From Microstegium vimineum (Eukaryota > Streptophyta > Magnoliopsida > Poales > Poaceae), in the NCBI GenBank assembly GCA_022036555.1, contig CM039119.1, positions 25,688,723 to 25,752,722 of the forward strand: a stretch of DNA of 64,000 nt. The letters run 5' to 3'. The notes beneath the pieces were generated by a model. That model saw only the letters and a program-made list of their open reading frames with translations. It was not told where the DNA came from and searched no databases. The translations under genes were made by a program, and so were the position numbers. Below are positions 12,320 to 24,299 of the stretch, piece by piece. Each line of letters starts with the position of its first letter. Position 1 is the first letter of the stretch.

Positions 12320-13859
12320 GACAAGTAATAGTAGGGAAACCATTTCACTGAAAACACATCTTAAAAGGTTTCCCAAGGACAAGATTAGTGTCCTAAGACA
12401 ATCACCTCTCAGATCCTAACATAAGTGTTCATCTTTATGTTGCCTACCCTTGTAAATTGAGCATAGAATTATATGATTATATTCCTTCAAGTATTTTTGT
12501 CACTAACCTTTCTAGGTATAGAGTAGAAAGAATGAAGGAATGACAAGTACAAGGTATGTCCAACCAATTATTATGCAACATTTAATTTCATTCATCCAAT
12601 CTTGATTTTTGCAAAATTTAAGCTTGGGGGATAACCCATCGTAAAAACACCTTTTGCCATGTTGCTACATCATCTTATTTGTACCTACCTTTAAGGCATG
12701 CTCAAACTACTAAATTGCTAATCATGATCTTTCATCGTCACTTGAGTAAATTTCTAGAATACTTTCATGCTACCTTTGTCTACTATAGTATATGTTTAGG
12801 TTTTGAAGTATATTCATACACCTTTTAAATTATGCATGGTTCTTAGTTTAAAGGTATTTGGATATTACTTCTAAAGGCTTTTTAATTTAAGTGTAGTGCT
12901 TAGGTTAAAATGTCCTCCTAAATCAAATTAGACATGGTGTCTAGGTTGATTTTTGAACCAATAGTATACTAGAGTAGATATTGGATATTTTGTTAGACTA
13001 ACCCGTCCAGGAAAACCTTCAATATCAAATTGGGAAGTCATGAGATGAACTCACACTAAAGATGAAGAAAGACGCATGAACTTCAACAACCTTCACAAGA
13101 GAGAGGTAGCTAATTCATCATGATGAATTCCATGGAGCAAGGAGAAGGCGAGTGAGAAAGGACAAAATCTACATCCGCTCAATTCATGGAAGAGGGTGAA
13201 CAAAACTTCAAGACAAGATCAACAAAAATTTCAAGATCAGAAGAACAAGGATGAGAGAGGAGTGGAACAAGAAGACAAGCTGTTAATGCACAACCAGTTG
13301 ATCAAGGGAAGTTTCCATGAAGGTACGATGCCATCATTCTCCAATGACAAAGGTAAAGGTAAGTAAGCATCACTCTAAAAGCCTTCTTTGATTCGGGTAT
13401 TCACATAAATAAAGATCTAAACATCTTTGAGCTGCAACTTTACATGATCCAACCTGATTATCTCATCATGTTAGTTCTTTAAAGCTTGATCCTAGTACCA
13501 GTTCTTAATATCACAGTCTTAACCTTCTAAAATGTTGCACATCCAACCTTGAAAGATGATAATCTCAATGATGTAAAAATAAATTAGATAATCTTTCCAT
13601 GTGTTAAAGCAATCCAATATGCCATGTGTTAATGAAATGCTACATTCATGCTCATCCTCTAATCTTATCACACAGGTCATGGTTAAATGAAATATAAGAA
13701 CATCAACTCAATTTTGCCCAATGTGTTTAGGCTAGAGAATAATAACTTTTGGTTTTGTTGGTGTTTTCCCACCAGCAGAGCACATGCACTTGATCTCTAC
13801 CTTGTTTCTATGAGCAGGACACTTCTTCACCATGCCATCAAGAGCGTGGGTGGATGACA
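12320..13859 (+). other. B interior without coding capacity
   Basis: AT-rich sequence with stops in all frames. It includes a polypurine-tract-like AAGCTTGGGGGAT at 12619-12631 that resembles the E1/E2 tracts but is not followed by an LTR. This suggests that B formed by joining internal segments of related elements. I see no gene here. Confidence 0.5.
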
Positions 13860-14250
13860 CCCTACCAATGAAAAAGGAGATCCAGGGAGACCTGTCATTC
13901 CAATCTCCATTGGAGCTTACACTTTTGAAAAGTGGTCTGTGATCTTGGAGCTAGTGTCAACATCATGTCAACTTGTAGATCAGACACTATGCTATCCCAA
14001 GGGGGTTCTTGAAGATAGTTTCATAGGAGTTGGACACTCGTTTGTATCGGCAGACCTTGAGGTTGAAGAAACAGGTGGAGTGCCAAGATATGTTTCACAA
14101 TCAAGGATGGGAAGCAGAAATTCACTTCCAACAAGCCTACACTCAAGGTTCCTACTAATCCTCAGACGTCGTACACCTACGAGGATACAACTACAACTAC
14201 AAGGAAAAACAACATCAACAATAGAAGAGGAAGAATAAATCTCAACAACC
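13860..14250 (+). pseudogene. B protease remnant 1
   Basis: Near 13940 one frame reads CDLGASVNIMS, the Athila-type form of the aspartic protease active-site region (family D-x-G-A/S). A neighbouring frame at 13939-14238 carries the rest of the protease tail: DQTLCYPKGVLEDSF, then VGHSF and ETGG. The two parts are in different frames, and the segment between them that the family normally has is missing, so the domain is deleted and frameshifted. It is followed directly by a second protease-like segment. Confidence 0.55.
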
Positions 14251-14319
14251 AAGAGAAGACTCTGTGTGGATGATCAACACTATCGATTTCGGGTTTGATC
14301 ACCTCCTTCCATCACCATT

Positions 14320-14700
14320 ACCTCACTAAGCTAGATGATCTAGGAGTACCTACCATTGATTGCAAGATCAAGGAAAGTACATTATACAAGATATTCTGCG
14401 ATATTGGATCAAGCATCAACATAATGTCTGAGAGGGAATATCAAAGGATATCATGGTCAACATGATAGATCACTATGTTCTCACCAACTTCATGGTTCAA
14501 GATATGGGAGATGAAGATGAAGTCCACCTCAGTCGAGGAAGATCTTTCCTCAACACCACTAGAACAATCATCTCCATGAAATCATGAGAGATTCACTTCC
14601 AATTTCTTGAAGAGAAAAAACAAGCCACCAAGGATGGATGGACAGACTATCTGGGAGAATTAACAAGATATGAAGATCAATTCAATAATAAAGATGAGAG
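14320..14700 (+). pseudogene. B protease remnant 2
   Basis: Around 14390 another frame reads FCDIGSSINIMS, followed by FMVQDMGDEDEVHLSRGRSF and a TTRTII segment. This matches a second type of Athila protease, whose family form has DMG and LGRPF. It lies about 450 bp after remnant 1 and differs in sequence from it, so it is not a recent duplication of it. Stops and a lost LGRP core show that it is not functional. Confidence 0.5.
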
Positions 14701-15700
14701 TTCTCCTGAGAAAAAAAGTCATACCATCAACAAAGGATGTATCACCTGCTACAGAGAAAAGAAGAAGCAGAACCTCAGACTGAGGAAGTGTGGAAGAGGA
14801 AAGAGAGTTCATTAGAAACACCAACACAAGAAGAGAAAACATCCAAGTATTTATCGGGAGTGGACCATCCTCCTTAAGACATTTGAACCAGAAGAGAGGT
14901 CTGGTTACCTAAATCTCTGAACCTTAGCCGGAAGGTAAACTCAGTAAGTTATCTGCATATTTATTTCTCTGCATTGCATTAGTTGCACTCTAGCATATTT
15001 ACTTTCCATAAGTATTTATGGCACTATTCATATATCATTCTTAGTCTAATCTAGTGCATAATCATCTCATAGCATATCTATATTTCTGCATTGCATTTAA
15101 ATAAAAATCTTTAAGCCCCATGTGAATAAGTTTTCCAACTATTTACTGTGGAGGCATAAAAAATATATTGTATTAGTCATTTTCATATAAAATTGAAAAT
15201 CTAAAAATATTTGAATAGAAGAATTCTGTAAGGCTCTAGGCAATCAAGGCATAAATGGTTTATCGCTAAAGCTTAATCTATTCCACGATCTTTGTTGTCT
15301 ATTTGAGTTTAGCAGGATTTGGAAAGACTAGACAGGATTAGATAACTTCATCTACTTTGAGAAGTACTACTACATCAACTATCATCTTTGAAGTCTCAGA
15401 GAAGTGAAGTAAGTCTACACTGTCTAAATGAATGACTATGTCAACATCTAGGTTGGGGAGAGCACCCCCATGTACCTAGGTAAGTATCCTTATTCACTTA
15501 GGGTTAATTAGATTTTAGTTACATAAATTCATTAAAAAAATGTGAGCACATGATTGTTCACACCTAAATAATTACAAATCACAAAACTAACAATTTAGAC
15601 ATTGTTTATCTATGGTATTTCATTGTCTATTTTATTCTTAAGTGAGTTCTCTATTTAGTAATAATAATAATAGGTATGTTTAGAAGTTGCTAATAATAAA
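14701..15700 (+). other. B interior without coding capacity
   Basis: AT-rich with stops in all frames. The sequence GGTTGGGGAGAGCACCCCCATG near 15452-15473 resembles the PPT-proximal phrase of the family. An AAT triplet run is at 15659-15672. I see no gene. Confidence 0.4.
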
Positions 15701-16249
15701 ATGAAGAACTCTGAAGAATATCTTATACATGCTCAAATGCTCAAAAGAGTTCCAAGAGGTGGCCTCAAAATGTTTTATCGTGGCCATACAACTGAGGTTC
15801 CTCTTCCAAATGAGAAACGTTGGTTGTATAGGACCCACCAACTAACCCTTGATTTAGATCAAGAACGTTGGCAAAGAGGTGTTGCAGGCTCCAGCAGGAG
15901 AGCACATGAGGAACCACGGTTTGCTCATTTTGAGCAAGGTGGTCCTTCCCGAGGAGTTGTTGGTGAGGAGGAAGACAACACAACTTCCGGTTCCATGGAC
16001 ACTTCCAGTGGCATGCCTCCTCAACCATTAGGTCCTCAAAGACCACAAGCATCCTTCTCGTCCCCACAAGATAGAGAGCATCCTGGGCGAAGGCAACAAA
16101 TGGACAATCTCACCAATGCTATAGGCGAGCTTCGCGTTGAGCATGGTGTGACAGTAGGTATAGTCCAGCAAGACACCAAACAACTCCAAGCACTTCAAGA
16201 AGAACAAATCTTGGGGAGGCTCCCTGCCCCCACTAAGGTAAGTGTTTAA
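15701..16249 (+). pseudogene. B fragment of the ATHILA ORF-1-like post-pol ORF
   Basis: A 182-codon open frame equals the C-terminal third of the E2 ORF. Shared segments are AQMLKR, GHTTEVPLPN, LTLDLDQ, and the GGPSRG then VGEE pair, with the same ending P(A/S)PTKVS. The coding end runs into AAGGTAAGT, the mirror of the ACTTACCTT that borders the E1 and E2 ORFs, so a splice donor may end the exon in all three. The N-terminal two thirds are absent. The function of the family is not established. Confidence 0.6.
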
Positions 16250-17069
16250 TTCCAACATTTACATTCATGCATTTTCTTGCTTATCTTTGCTTGCAATTAA
16301 AAAAAATCTCTCTAAATATGATAAAAAAATAATAAGACTTCTCTCTACTCCCATATGTTCCATGAATGTTTATCTCTCTATGGAAATGATGAATAGTTGC
16401 TCTGCCGTAATTCCTTTCAAGTACCTAGTTTTCAACCTTGAATTCTCCTGAGTTTTAGACATAACTGTTTTGACATAAGATTTACTCTGAACCTGAAACT
16501 TGTGGTTGCAAATGCTTGAGCTAAGCCTAGGTAGTTGATAGGTATGATATGAAAAAGTCTGAGCTGCTATTTTTCTTGTTCTTAGCAATACTAGAGTTCT
16601 GGAGAATTTATCTTCTGAAAATTAAAAATATTACATGATGAGTCTGTGTATGATGAGAGCTTGAATTCCTACCACAGCCATGTATACATGCCTGGTAGAT
16701 TAGTAAAACATTCACTATCATATTTACTGCTTGTATTTGCATTGAGTTTTGTCAAGCTTTGTTGACCCTTAGAGACTTGTAATACTTTTAAAATCAAGAT
16801 CACGTACACTCCACTCATATATGCTACTTCTATCCTAGAGGTACGCATCCACATATATGTCATTCAGATCCATCAGAAAAATGCTCTACTCCTACATTCG
16901 GAGTAAGTAACCAAAAATATCCTAGTTCTCCACCGATCCATATATTTCATTACCGCAAATGTAACCGCTCCAAAGATTTCCTTGTTATCATCTCTCAAAA
17001 GTGTTATTATAGAAAGAGACTTGGAGTTGTCAAAAAAAGTGAGAGTAAAACATGGACAAATGTCCTATC
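16250..17069 (+). other. B 3' untranslated region, first part
   Basis: No ORF. The sequence is the diverged counterpart, in reverse orientation, of the E1 and E2 3' regions; for example, the block around GTTGCAAATGCTTGAGC matches the E1 block near 1310-1320. It is interrupted at 17075 by copia J and resumes at 24300. Confidence 0.5.
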
Positions 17070-17074
17070 AAAAC
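17070..17074 (+). repeat. TSD AAAAC, left copy, of copia J
   Basis: AAAAC directly before the J 5' LTR is repeated exactly at 24295-24299 after the 3' LTR. Confidence 0.85.
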
Positions 17075-17281
17075 TGTTGAGAATATTCTTATATTCCTAA
17101 TAATCAACTAAAGGAAGGGAACAACTGCTCCTTACGGTTGCCTCTCCAGGAGAGCAGCAACTGCCCATTGTGGGCTTGTATATATATGTACCCATGTTCA
17201 TCAATAAAGAGTTACTGGTTCACTTTACATTGTCTCTTCTACCTTCTACTTTCTACTGTTCTTCAACACTAGATCACAACA
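17075..17281 (+). repeat. J 5' LTR
   Basis: It begins TGTTGAGAATATTC and ends CACAACA. It contains a TATATATAT promoter element (17179-17187) and AATAAA (17203-17208), which is very compact for an LTR. The 3' copy at 24088 begins TATTGAG, so the terminal TG is mutated there. Confidence 0.9.
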
Positions 17282-18926
17282 CGTTATCAGCGTTCTACTG
17301 CTGAGCGAGAAGGCCAAGGCTTGGATCGGACTGCGGAGCGAGAAGGCCAAAGCTTTGGATCACTGCACCGATCAAGGTAGAGGATGAATTTGACTCCCTA
17401 CATACCTTCTGCGGCGTTGTTTTGTGCCTCATCTTCATCTATCAAGTGCTGCACACCGTGATTCCCTCCTCAATGCCTGACGGTACGGCCCACCACGGCC
17501 CCTCCTTGAAACCGGAGGGTGAGGGGGAGCCGCCGGCCTCCATGGCCGGCGAGTGAGCAGGCTCCCAATGGCGTAGGTCTTCGGCGAGCGGCGGATGCCG
17601 GCAGGGAGAACAGTGGCTTCGGCCGCGTGCTTCACCACCGGCGAACGGCAACACCGCGCGCGTGCAGCAAGGCGGCTTGGCGAGCCGCGTGCAGGGCTAC
17701 AGGGCGCGGGCGCGACGGCGCGAGCACGCAAGCGGCTTCGGCCGCAACTGCAGTGAACGAGCGTGGGATCAGCGGCGCGCGAGTCGCGCGGGCACGACGG
17801 CCAGCCTCGCGACACACGCGCAGTGCGCAGTTGCAGGCCAAGCACTGGTGGCGGCCAATCGGCTGGGGATGATGGCAGTAACTGCCGTCCTTGTATATTG
17901 GCGTGAATGGGCTCCTTTGGAGGCCTTTTTCCCTCCTCCCCAGGCCGGCTACCACTACTGCAACTTGGCCCAACCAGATTGCTCGCGAGGGACAATGTCG
18001 TTTTTACTTTTTCTCTATTATTTTCTAAATTTTCGGATTTCAGCAGCTTTAGTTTTAATCCTAGTATTTAAACTATTGTTAATTGCTACAGTTTACTAGT
18101 TTTAGTGTCTATATCTTTATGACATTAGACATTTTTTGTGCATGTGAATATACAAATGAGTTTATTTACATGGTACTTATGCAATTTCGAATTCTAATGT
18201 AGAATGCGAGTATGTTCTTGTAATTAATTTTGCATTTTCATACTTATTTCGTTATTGCGAATTTTAATCACATACTTCATTTTAACATTGTTTTCATTAG
18301 TATTTAATTACTGATGAATTATTGCAATTAATTTATGCATATCTCTATATTATTTTGAGAAAGAAAACATTAGGTAATAGAGTCCAGGCAAAGGCTGCAC
18401 TTAATCCCTTTTGGATTATTTTGCCAAGTGACCGTGCCATGTCTGTGATTTATTCACCTATTACTAAAGGTCTACATCATGTCCATTGGACTAGATGATT
18501 ACCTATATGATGTTTTGTTCTCAAAATATTTTTCTTTACTTTTGGGCTATTACTATTATAGTGATTACCATTGTTTAATCATCATTTTATGCTATATATG
18601 GTGTAGTAGAGACTTAAGCATTGGCTGCGTTTAATTCAAGAATGAATTATTCAGCCTTGAGACCGTGCTTAGGTAGCAATTTATTTACCTACTATTAAGA
18701 TCTACTCTATGTCTTTCGGCATTTGATATTATCTAACCATATATAGTTAATTGATGAGAGTAATAATTTGGGTTTACATGTTTTATTTGTATACCTTGGA
18801 TTCAATTTACCATATTGAGATATGTCATTTAAATTAATTTGCATTTATTACAACATTGCTTTATCATTTGAACTTTAATTTACCATGATTAAATTTAATG
18901 AATCGAATGATCCTACTTTGTAGGCT
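17282..18926 (+). other. J leader: primer region, 33-bp duplication, GC-rich island, repeated hairpin
   Basis: A CGTTATCAGCG sequence follows the LTR and probably contains the primer site; it is not the usual TGGTATCAGAGC form. A 33-bp unit starting GAGCGAGAAGGCCAA is repeated at 17303 and 17336. About 17400-17990 is strongly GC-rich and has open frames on both strands without a recognisable domain. From 18000 the leader is AT-rich again and contains two diverged repeats (about 18391-18510 and 18621-18745), each with a hairpin. No known gene is present. Confidence 0.6.
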
Positions 18927-19982
18927 ATGGCCTTAACTAAGGAGTTCGATGAACTCGCCTTAGATGACCACAATTACCCTATTTGGGCTTCGGATATCAA
19001 AATTTACTTTGCATCCCGTGGATTTTTGACATATATCAATAAACCCATTAAGGGGACTGTGATTGATGAGCAAAAGAAGTTCGGGGCCTTAATGATTTTA
19101 AGGTTTTACATCCATAAGGATCTCAAACAAGAGTACCTCTTGGAAGAGAATCCCCGTACTTTGTGGCTTGCTCTTAAGGAGCGTTATGATCAGCTAAAGG
19201 TACTCATATGGCCTGAGGCTAATCATGAGTGGAACCACTTGCGTTTACAGGACTTTAAGTCTGTTGCTGATTATAATAATGTCATTCATAAAATTTGCTC
19301 AAAGTTGAAATTCTGCGAGAAAGAGCCAACGGATGCTGATAAGATAGAGAAAACTCTATCTACCATGCTTCCAGCTGACCGAGTCTTGCAATAGCAATAT
19401 CGGGCTAGTAATTATACTGTTTATTCTCCACTTATTCATACATTGACTCAGGCTGAGAAACATGATGAACTTCTTATGAAGAATCATCATAAGCACCCCA
19501 CTGGTGCAACACCTCTTCCTGAAGTTCATAATGTACAGAATAAAGTTAAGAATAACAATAATAGGAGGTTCAAAGGATCTTCTTTTGATGATCCAAAGAA
19601 CAAGCCTGGTAAGCCCAAGTTCAACAAAAAGGAAAAGCCAAATGCTAAGAATAAGCAAAATGGCGATGCCAAATCCAAGAAAGACACTAAATGTCATCGA
19701 TGTGGTACTTTCAACCATTTTGCAAAGGATTGTCGTACCCCTAAGCATTTGGTTGCACTTTACCAAAAGTCCTTAAAGGATGCAAAGACAAGCAAAGACG
19801 AAGAGACAAGATATGAAACTCATTTCAATCTTGCTTCTGAGGCTACCAAGGAAGTGGGTTGTTCAAGCAAAGCTCTTGAGCAACCAAAGAACAACGATGC
19901 TGACAAGGATGAGGGACTTCTTGGAACAGATGACATGCTCATGGAGTTCAACTCAAATGACATGTTTGGAGACTTCAATTGA
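18927..19982 (+). pseudogene. J gag (one amber codon)
   Basis: A single frame of 352 codons starts at an ATG followed by ALTKEFDELALDDHNYPIW, the usual start of this copia Gag type. Codon 156 (19392-19394) is TAG between two Gln codons, where Gln is expected. Near the C-terminus is a CCHC zinc knuckle, CHRCGTFNHFAKDC (19692-19733), preceded by a Lys/Asn-rich basic stretch. Gag forms the virus-like particle and the knuckle binds RNA. Apart from the amber codon the frame is complete. Confidence 0.85.
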
Positions 19983-20224
19983 AGATCTTGATCCGTAGTT
20001 GATATCTGTTTAATTATTATGTTAAGCAAGTTAATTATTGTAATAATTTAAGTTGTGAAAACTCTATGTTCTTTGAGTTGTACAAACTTGTTAGAGATGG
20101 TAGTATTGTGAGAACAAATATGTATTGTAATATCATACTTGTATGTTGGTATTGTAATACACTGTGTTTATGTATGTAACTCTATATGTTCAATAAGAGA
20201 TTTTGCATTCTTATTTTACTATAG

Positions 20225-23200
20225 ATGTCTTCTGATGTCAATCCTAAGGAGGAATTATGTCTTGTAGATAGTGGAACCACAAACACTATTCTTAGGGAGA
20301 TGAAATATTTCCAGACTCTTAAGAAAAGAGAAGGAAATGTTATGATCATTGCTGGTCGTGATGCTCTAATAGTTGGTTTTGGAAGAGCCACTATTATTCT
20401 CCCTATGGGTACGCAATTAACGATTGAGGATGCATTATTGTATCTAGAATCAACCCGTACCTTGCTAAGCTATAAAGATATCCGTAAGAATGGTCTTCAT
20501 GTTGAAACACATGTAGATAACAAAGAAGAATTTATTTTCTTCACCAGACTTACTAGACGTGGCAAGCAAGTTTGTGAGAATATTCCCTGCCTAGAAACAG
20601 GATTGCACTATACATACATAAAACCTATATCTAATGTTGCATATAAGGTAATTTTTCAAAATGTCAAATCATTCCAAACATGGCATGATAGACTTGGTCA
20701 CCCTGGAATAGGGATGATGAGAAAAATTATCTGCAATTCAATTGGCCATAATTTGCATAAAGCAAAGTTCCCACAATCTATGGATTTTATATGCACTGCA
20801 TTTGCAATAGGGAAACTGATTTTAGGGCCATCAACTCTTAAGATCAGAGCTGAACCACTAAAATTCCTTGAAAGAATTCAACGAGATATTTGTGGTCCAA
20901 TTCAGCCTATATGTGGACCTTTTAGGTACTTCATGGTGTTGATAGATGCATCTACAAGATGGTCTCATGTGTCTTTGTTATTGACATGCAACCATGCTTT
21001 TGCCAAAATGTTGTCCCAAATAATAAAGTTGAAAGCACATTATCATGAACATCGCATTCAATCAATTCAAATTGATAATGCTGCTGAATTTTCATCTCAT
21101 GCCTTTAATGATTATTGTATGGCAATGGAGATTGAAGTTCAACATTATATACCTTATGTACACACTCAAAATGGTTTGGTTGAATCATTGATTAAGATAA
21201 TTAAACTCATTGCTAGACCAATGTTGATGAATTGCAAGTTGTCTACTTCGTGTTGGGTCATGCAGTTTTGCACGCTGCTGAATTAATCCAACTATGACCA
21301 ACTGCATATCATGAAAATTCCCCCATGGAATTAGTACGTGGAAATCCACCAAGTATTTCCCATTTGCGTAATTTTGGATGTGTTGTTTATCTACCCATCT
21401 CACCACCTCAGCGGACTTCTATGGGTCCACATAGAAAATTGGGGATCTATGTGGGATTTAAATCTCCGTCGATCATTAAGTATATAGAACCTCTCACCAG
21501 GGATCTATTTACTGCCCGGTTCGCTGATTCAATTTTTAATGAGGATCATTTTCCGGCATTAGGGGGACATTTGTACCATAAAAATGAATGTTGGGAAATT
21601 AATTGGAATGCGGAAGGCATTTCATTCTTTGATCCACGTACTATGGAAACTGAACATCAAGTTCAGCGACTTATAGATTTGCAAAATATTGCAAATAATC
21701 TGCCAGATGCGTTTACCAACTACAAAGGTGTTTCTAAATCTTTCTATCCTACAAGGAATATGCCAGAAAGAGTGGAGGTAACCACTCAAGTTGTCCCTCT
21801 TGGACGCAAGAGGGGAGAGGCAATTCTAAGGTGCAAGATAAGAAACAAAAGAAAGTGGTAAACAATGATCAACTAAATGTTGATGTAAATCACCTTGTTA
21901 CTAATCAATATCTTTTGAAAAGATTTGATGTAATTCCTAGCCCAGACATGTGCATAAATACTGAGGCTTGGACATCGGAAGACCCTAGATCTATTGTTTT
22001 GGGAAATCATGATGATCTATTAAGGGTTGATGAAATTGCTATTAATTATATAGAGATTGGAGAATCCTATAATCGAAAGGCTACAATTATCGACATCTTT
22101 TTCTCTGAAAAAATTGTTGAAATCCTTCAAAATGATCCAGATCCAAAATCCATGTTAGAGTGCAAGAAGCGCTCGAACTAGAACAAGTGGAAGGATGCAA
22201 TAGAAGCAGAGATAGCCTCGCTCACTAAATGGGAAGTGTTTTCGGCCATAGTGCCAACACCTCCTAGTGTCCATCCAGTTGGATATTAAAGGGTTTTTTA
22301 TCCAGCAACGGAATGAAAAAAATGAAGTGGTGAGATAAGAAGCAAGGCTAGTAGCACAAGGCTTCACACAAAGGCCTGGCGTTGATTTCAATGAGACTTA
22401 TTCTCCTGTTATGAGTGGCATAACTTTCTAATATTTAATATCTTTGGCAGTACAAAATCGTCTATCTATGCAGTTGATGGACGTGGTGATCGCATATCTA
22501 TATGGGTCATTGGATTCTGAGATATACATGAAAGTTCCTAACAGAATCAATATACCAGATTCTCAGGCAAATCGCAACATGTTTTGTGTTAACTTGCAGA
22601 AGTCATTATATGGCTTAAAACAATCGGGGCGAATGTGGTACAATCGGTTAAGTGAATTTCTTAAATATAAGGGATACACAAATAATGATGATTGCCCGTA
22701 TGTCTTCATTAAGAAATCCGCAACGGGTTTTTGCATTGTGTTTGTATACATTGATGATATAAATATCATAGGTAACGAACATGACATCAATGAAGCACGT
22801 CATCATTTGAAGGCAGAGTTTTAAAATGAAAGATTTGGGTCAAACCAAGTTTTGCTTAGGTTTGCAACTTGAACATTTTTCATTGGGATTTTTGTATATC
22901 AAGCTGCTATATCCAGAAATGTTGAGAAATTCAATATGGATAAGCTTACCATGTAAAACCCCCATGATTGTTAGATCTTTATATGTTGAGAAAGATCCTT
23001 TCAGACCAAGGGAGGAGGGTGAAAAGATTTTGGGACATGAAGTTCCTTATCTAAGTGCTATTGGTGCACTAATGTATCTTGCTAATAGTACCTGACCGAT
23101 ATTGCTTTGCAGTTAATCTATTAGCAAGACATAGTGTTGCTCCTCCCAAACGTCATTGGGTTGGAGTTAAAACTCTTTTGAGATATCTCAATGGCACAAG

Positions 23201-23700
23201 AGACCTTGGGTTATTCTATAGAAAGAATCAAGATCAAAGTTTATTAGGTTATACATATGTTGTTTATTTACTTGATCCCATAATGGCAAATCTAAATTGG
23301 TTTTGTATTTTTAAACAGTGGAACTGCAATTTCTTGGAAATCTATCAATTAGACTTTAGTGTCTACATCCACCAACCATTCTGAGATTATTGCATTATAT
23401 GAAGCATCACGGAATGTGTATGGCTTCGCAGATGGTAGACCACTATTTAAAATTATGTGCAATTGGTGCACTTGATGCACCAACGATTATCTTTAGATAA
23501 TGTGCTTTTGTTGTGCAAATGGAATCAGTTACATCAAAAGTAACATGAAGAAAACATATCATCCCCAAATTATTTACCCCATGAATTGCAAAAGAATAGG
23601 GAAATTGAGATTCTGCAAACTAAGTCATGTGATAATCTTGTCGATTTATTTACAAAGTCCTACCATAATCTGCATTTCATAAATTTGTTGAAGGAATTGG
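20225..23700 (+). pseudogene. J pol: protease, integrase, reverse transcriptase, RNase H
   Basis: The protease active site DSGTT is at 20267-20281. The GAG-pre-integrase/zinc region has WHDRLGHPG, but the second Cys pair reads CTAF (20792-20803) where CxxC is required. The integrase core shows RDICGP, QIDNAAEF and NGLVES, corresponding to D, D and E. The frame breaks at 21284, 21840, 22181 and between 22260 and 22444. RT resumes at 22444 with SLYGLKQSGRMWYN and YIDDI (22747-22761). A connection and RNase H region follows in changing frames to about 23700. The copy cannot make active enzymes, although its LTRs are still 97% alike. Confidence 0.85.
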
Positions 23701-24087
23701 TATGATTAGACTTAGAGACATGCAAAATCGGGGGGAGTATCTCTTTGATACTTAATCATTTACATCATATTGCACTCTTTTCTTTGTATGAGTTTTACCT
23801 TGAAAGGGTTTCTCATATAAAGTTTTTAATGAGGCAATATCAGCATTTATGTATGTCATATCATCTAGTTTTTCTCCACTGAGGTTTTTTAGGAGATGAT
23901 ATATTATGACATTATTATATGATTATCATGATGTTTTCTCCTATATTTTTCCCATCGGGTTTAAGGAGTTTTATCTTGATATATCAATGTGTTCCTAAGT
24001 TTTCCCATAGGGTTTTCTTAAGGATTAATAACATTAATGACTATGATAAACATTGAAGCATCCAGAAGATAGTTGATTATGAGGGAG
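23701..24087 (+). other. J 3' untranslated region
   Basis: No ORF. A G-rich tract AATCGGGGGGAG (23727-23738) is typical of copia 3' ends but lies 350 bp before the LTR. The purine run GAGGGAG (24081-24087) directly precedes the LTR and is the probable functional PPT. Confidence 0.5.
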
Positions 24088-24294
24088 TATTGAGAATATT
24101 CTTATATTCCTAACAATCAACTAAAGGAAGGGAACAACTGCTCCTTACGGTTGCCTCTCCAGGAGAGCAGCAACTGCCCATTGTGGGCTTGTATATATAT
24201 GTACCCATGTTCATCAATAAAGAGTTACTAGTTCACTTTACATTTTCTCTTCTACCTTCTATTTTCTACTATTCTTCAACACTAGATCACAACA
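24088..24294 (+). repeat. J 3' LTR
   Basis: 207 bp, the same length as the 5' LTR, with six substitutions by hand comparison. It begins TATTGAG (TG to TA) and ends CACAACA, followed by the AAAAC TSD. Confidence 0.9.
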
Positions 24295-24299
24295 AAAAC

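Larger units (their letters stand above)
17075..24294 (+). mobile_element. J: Ty1/copia retrotransposon, complete in structure, coding region dead
   Basis: The element is 7,220 bp with two 207-bp LTRs (17075-17281 and 24088-24294) and a perfect 5-bp TSD AAAAC. The LTRs differ at six positions by hand count (2.9%). Order: LTR, long leader of 1.6 kb, gag with a CCHC knuckle, protease, integrase, reverse transcriptase, RNase H region, LTR. This is the copia order, with integrase before RT. Several stops and frame changes inactivate gag and pol. Confidence 0.9.

Noticed and set aside
17435..17995. Possible gene in the J leader
   Set aside because: The frame is antisense to J, has no domain and follows from high GC. 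Kept only as a GC-rich island.
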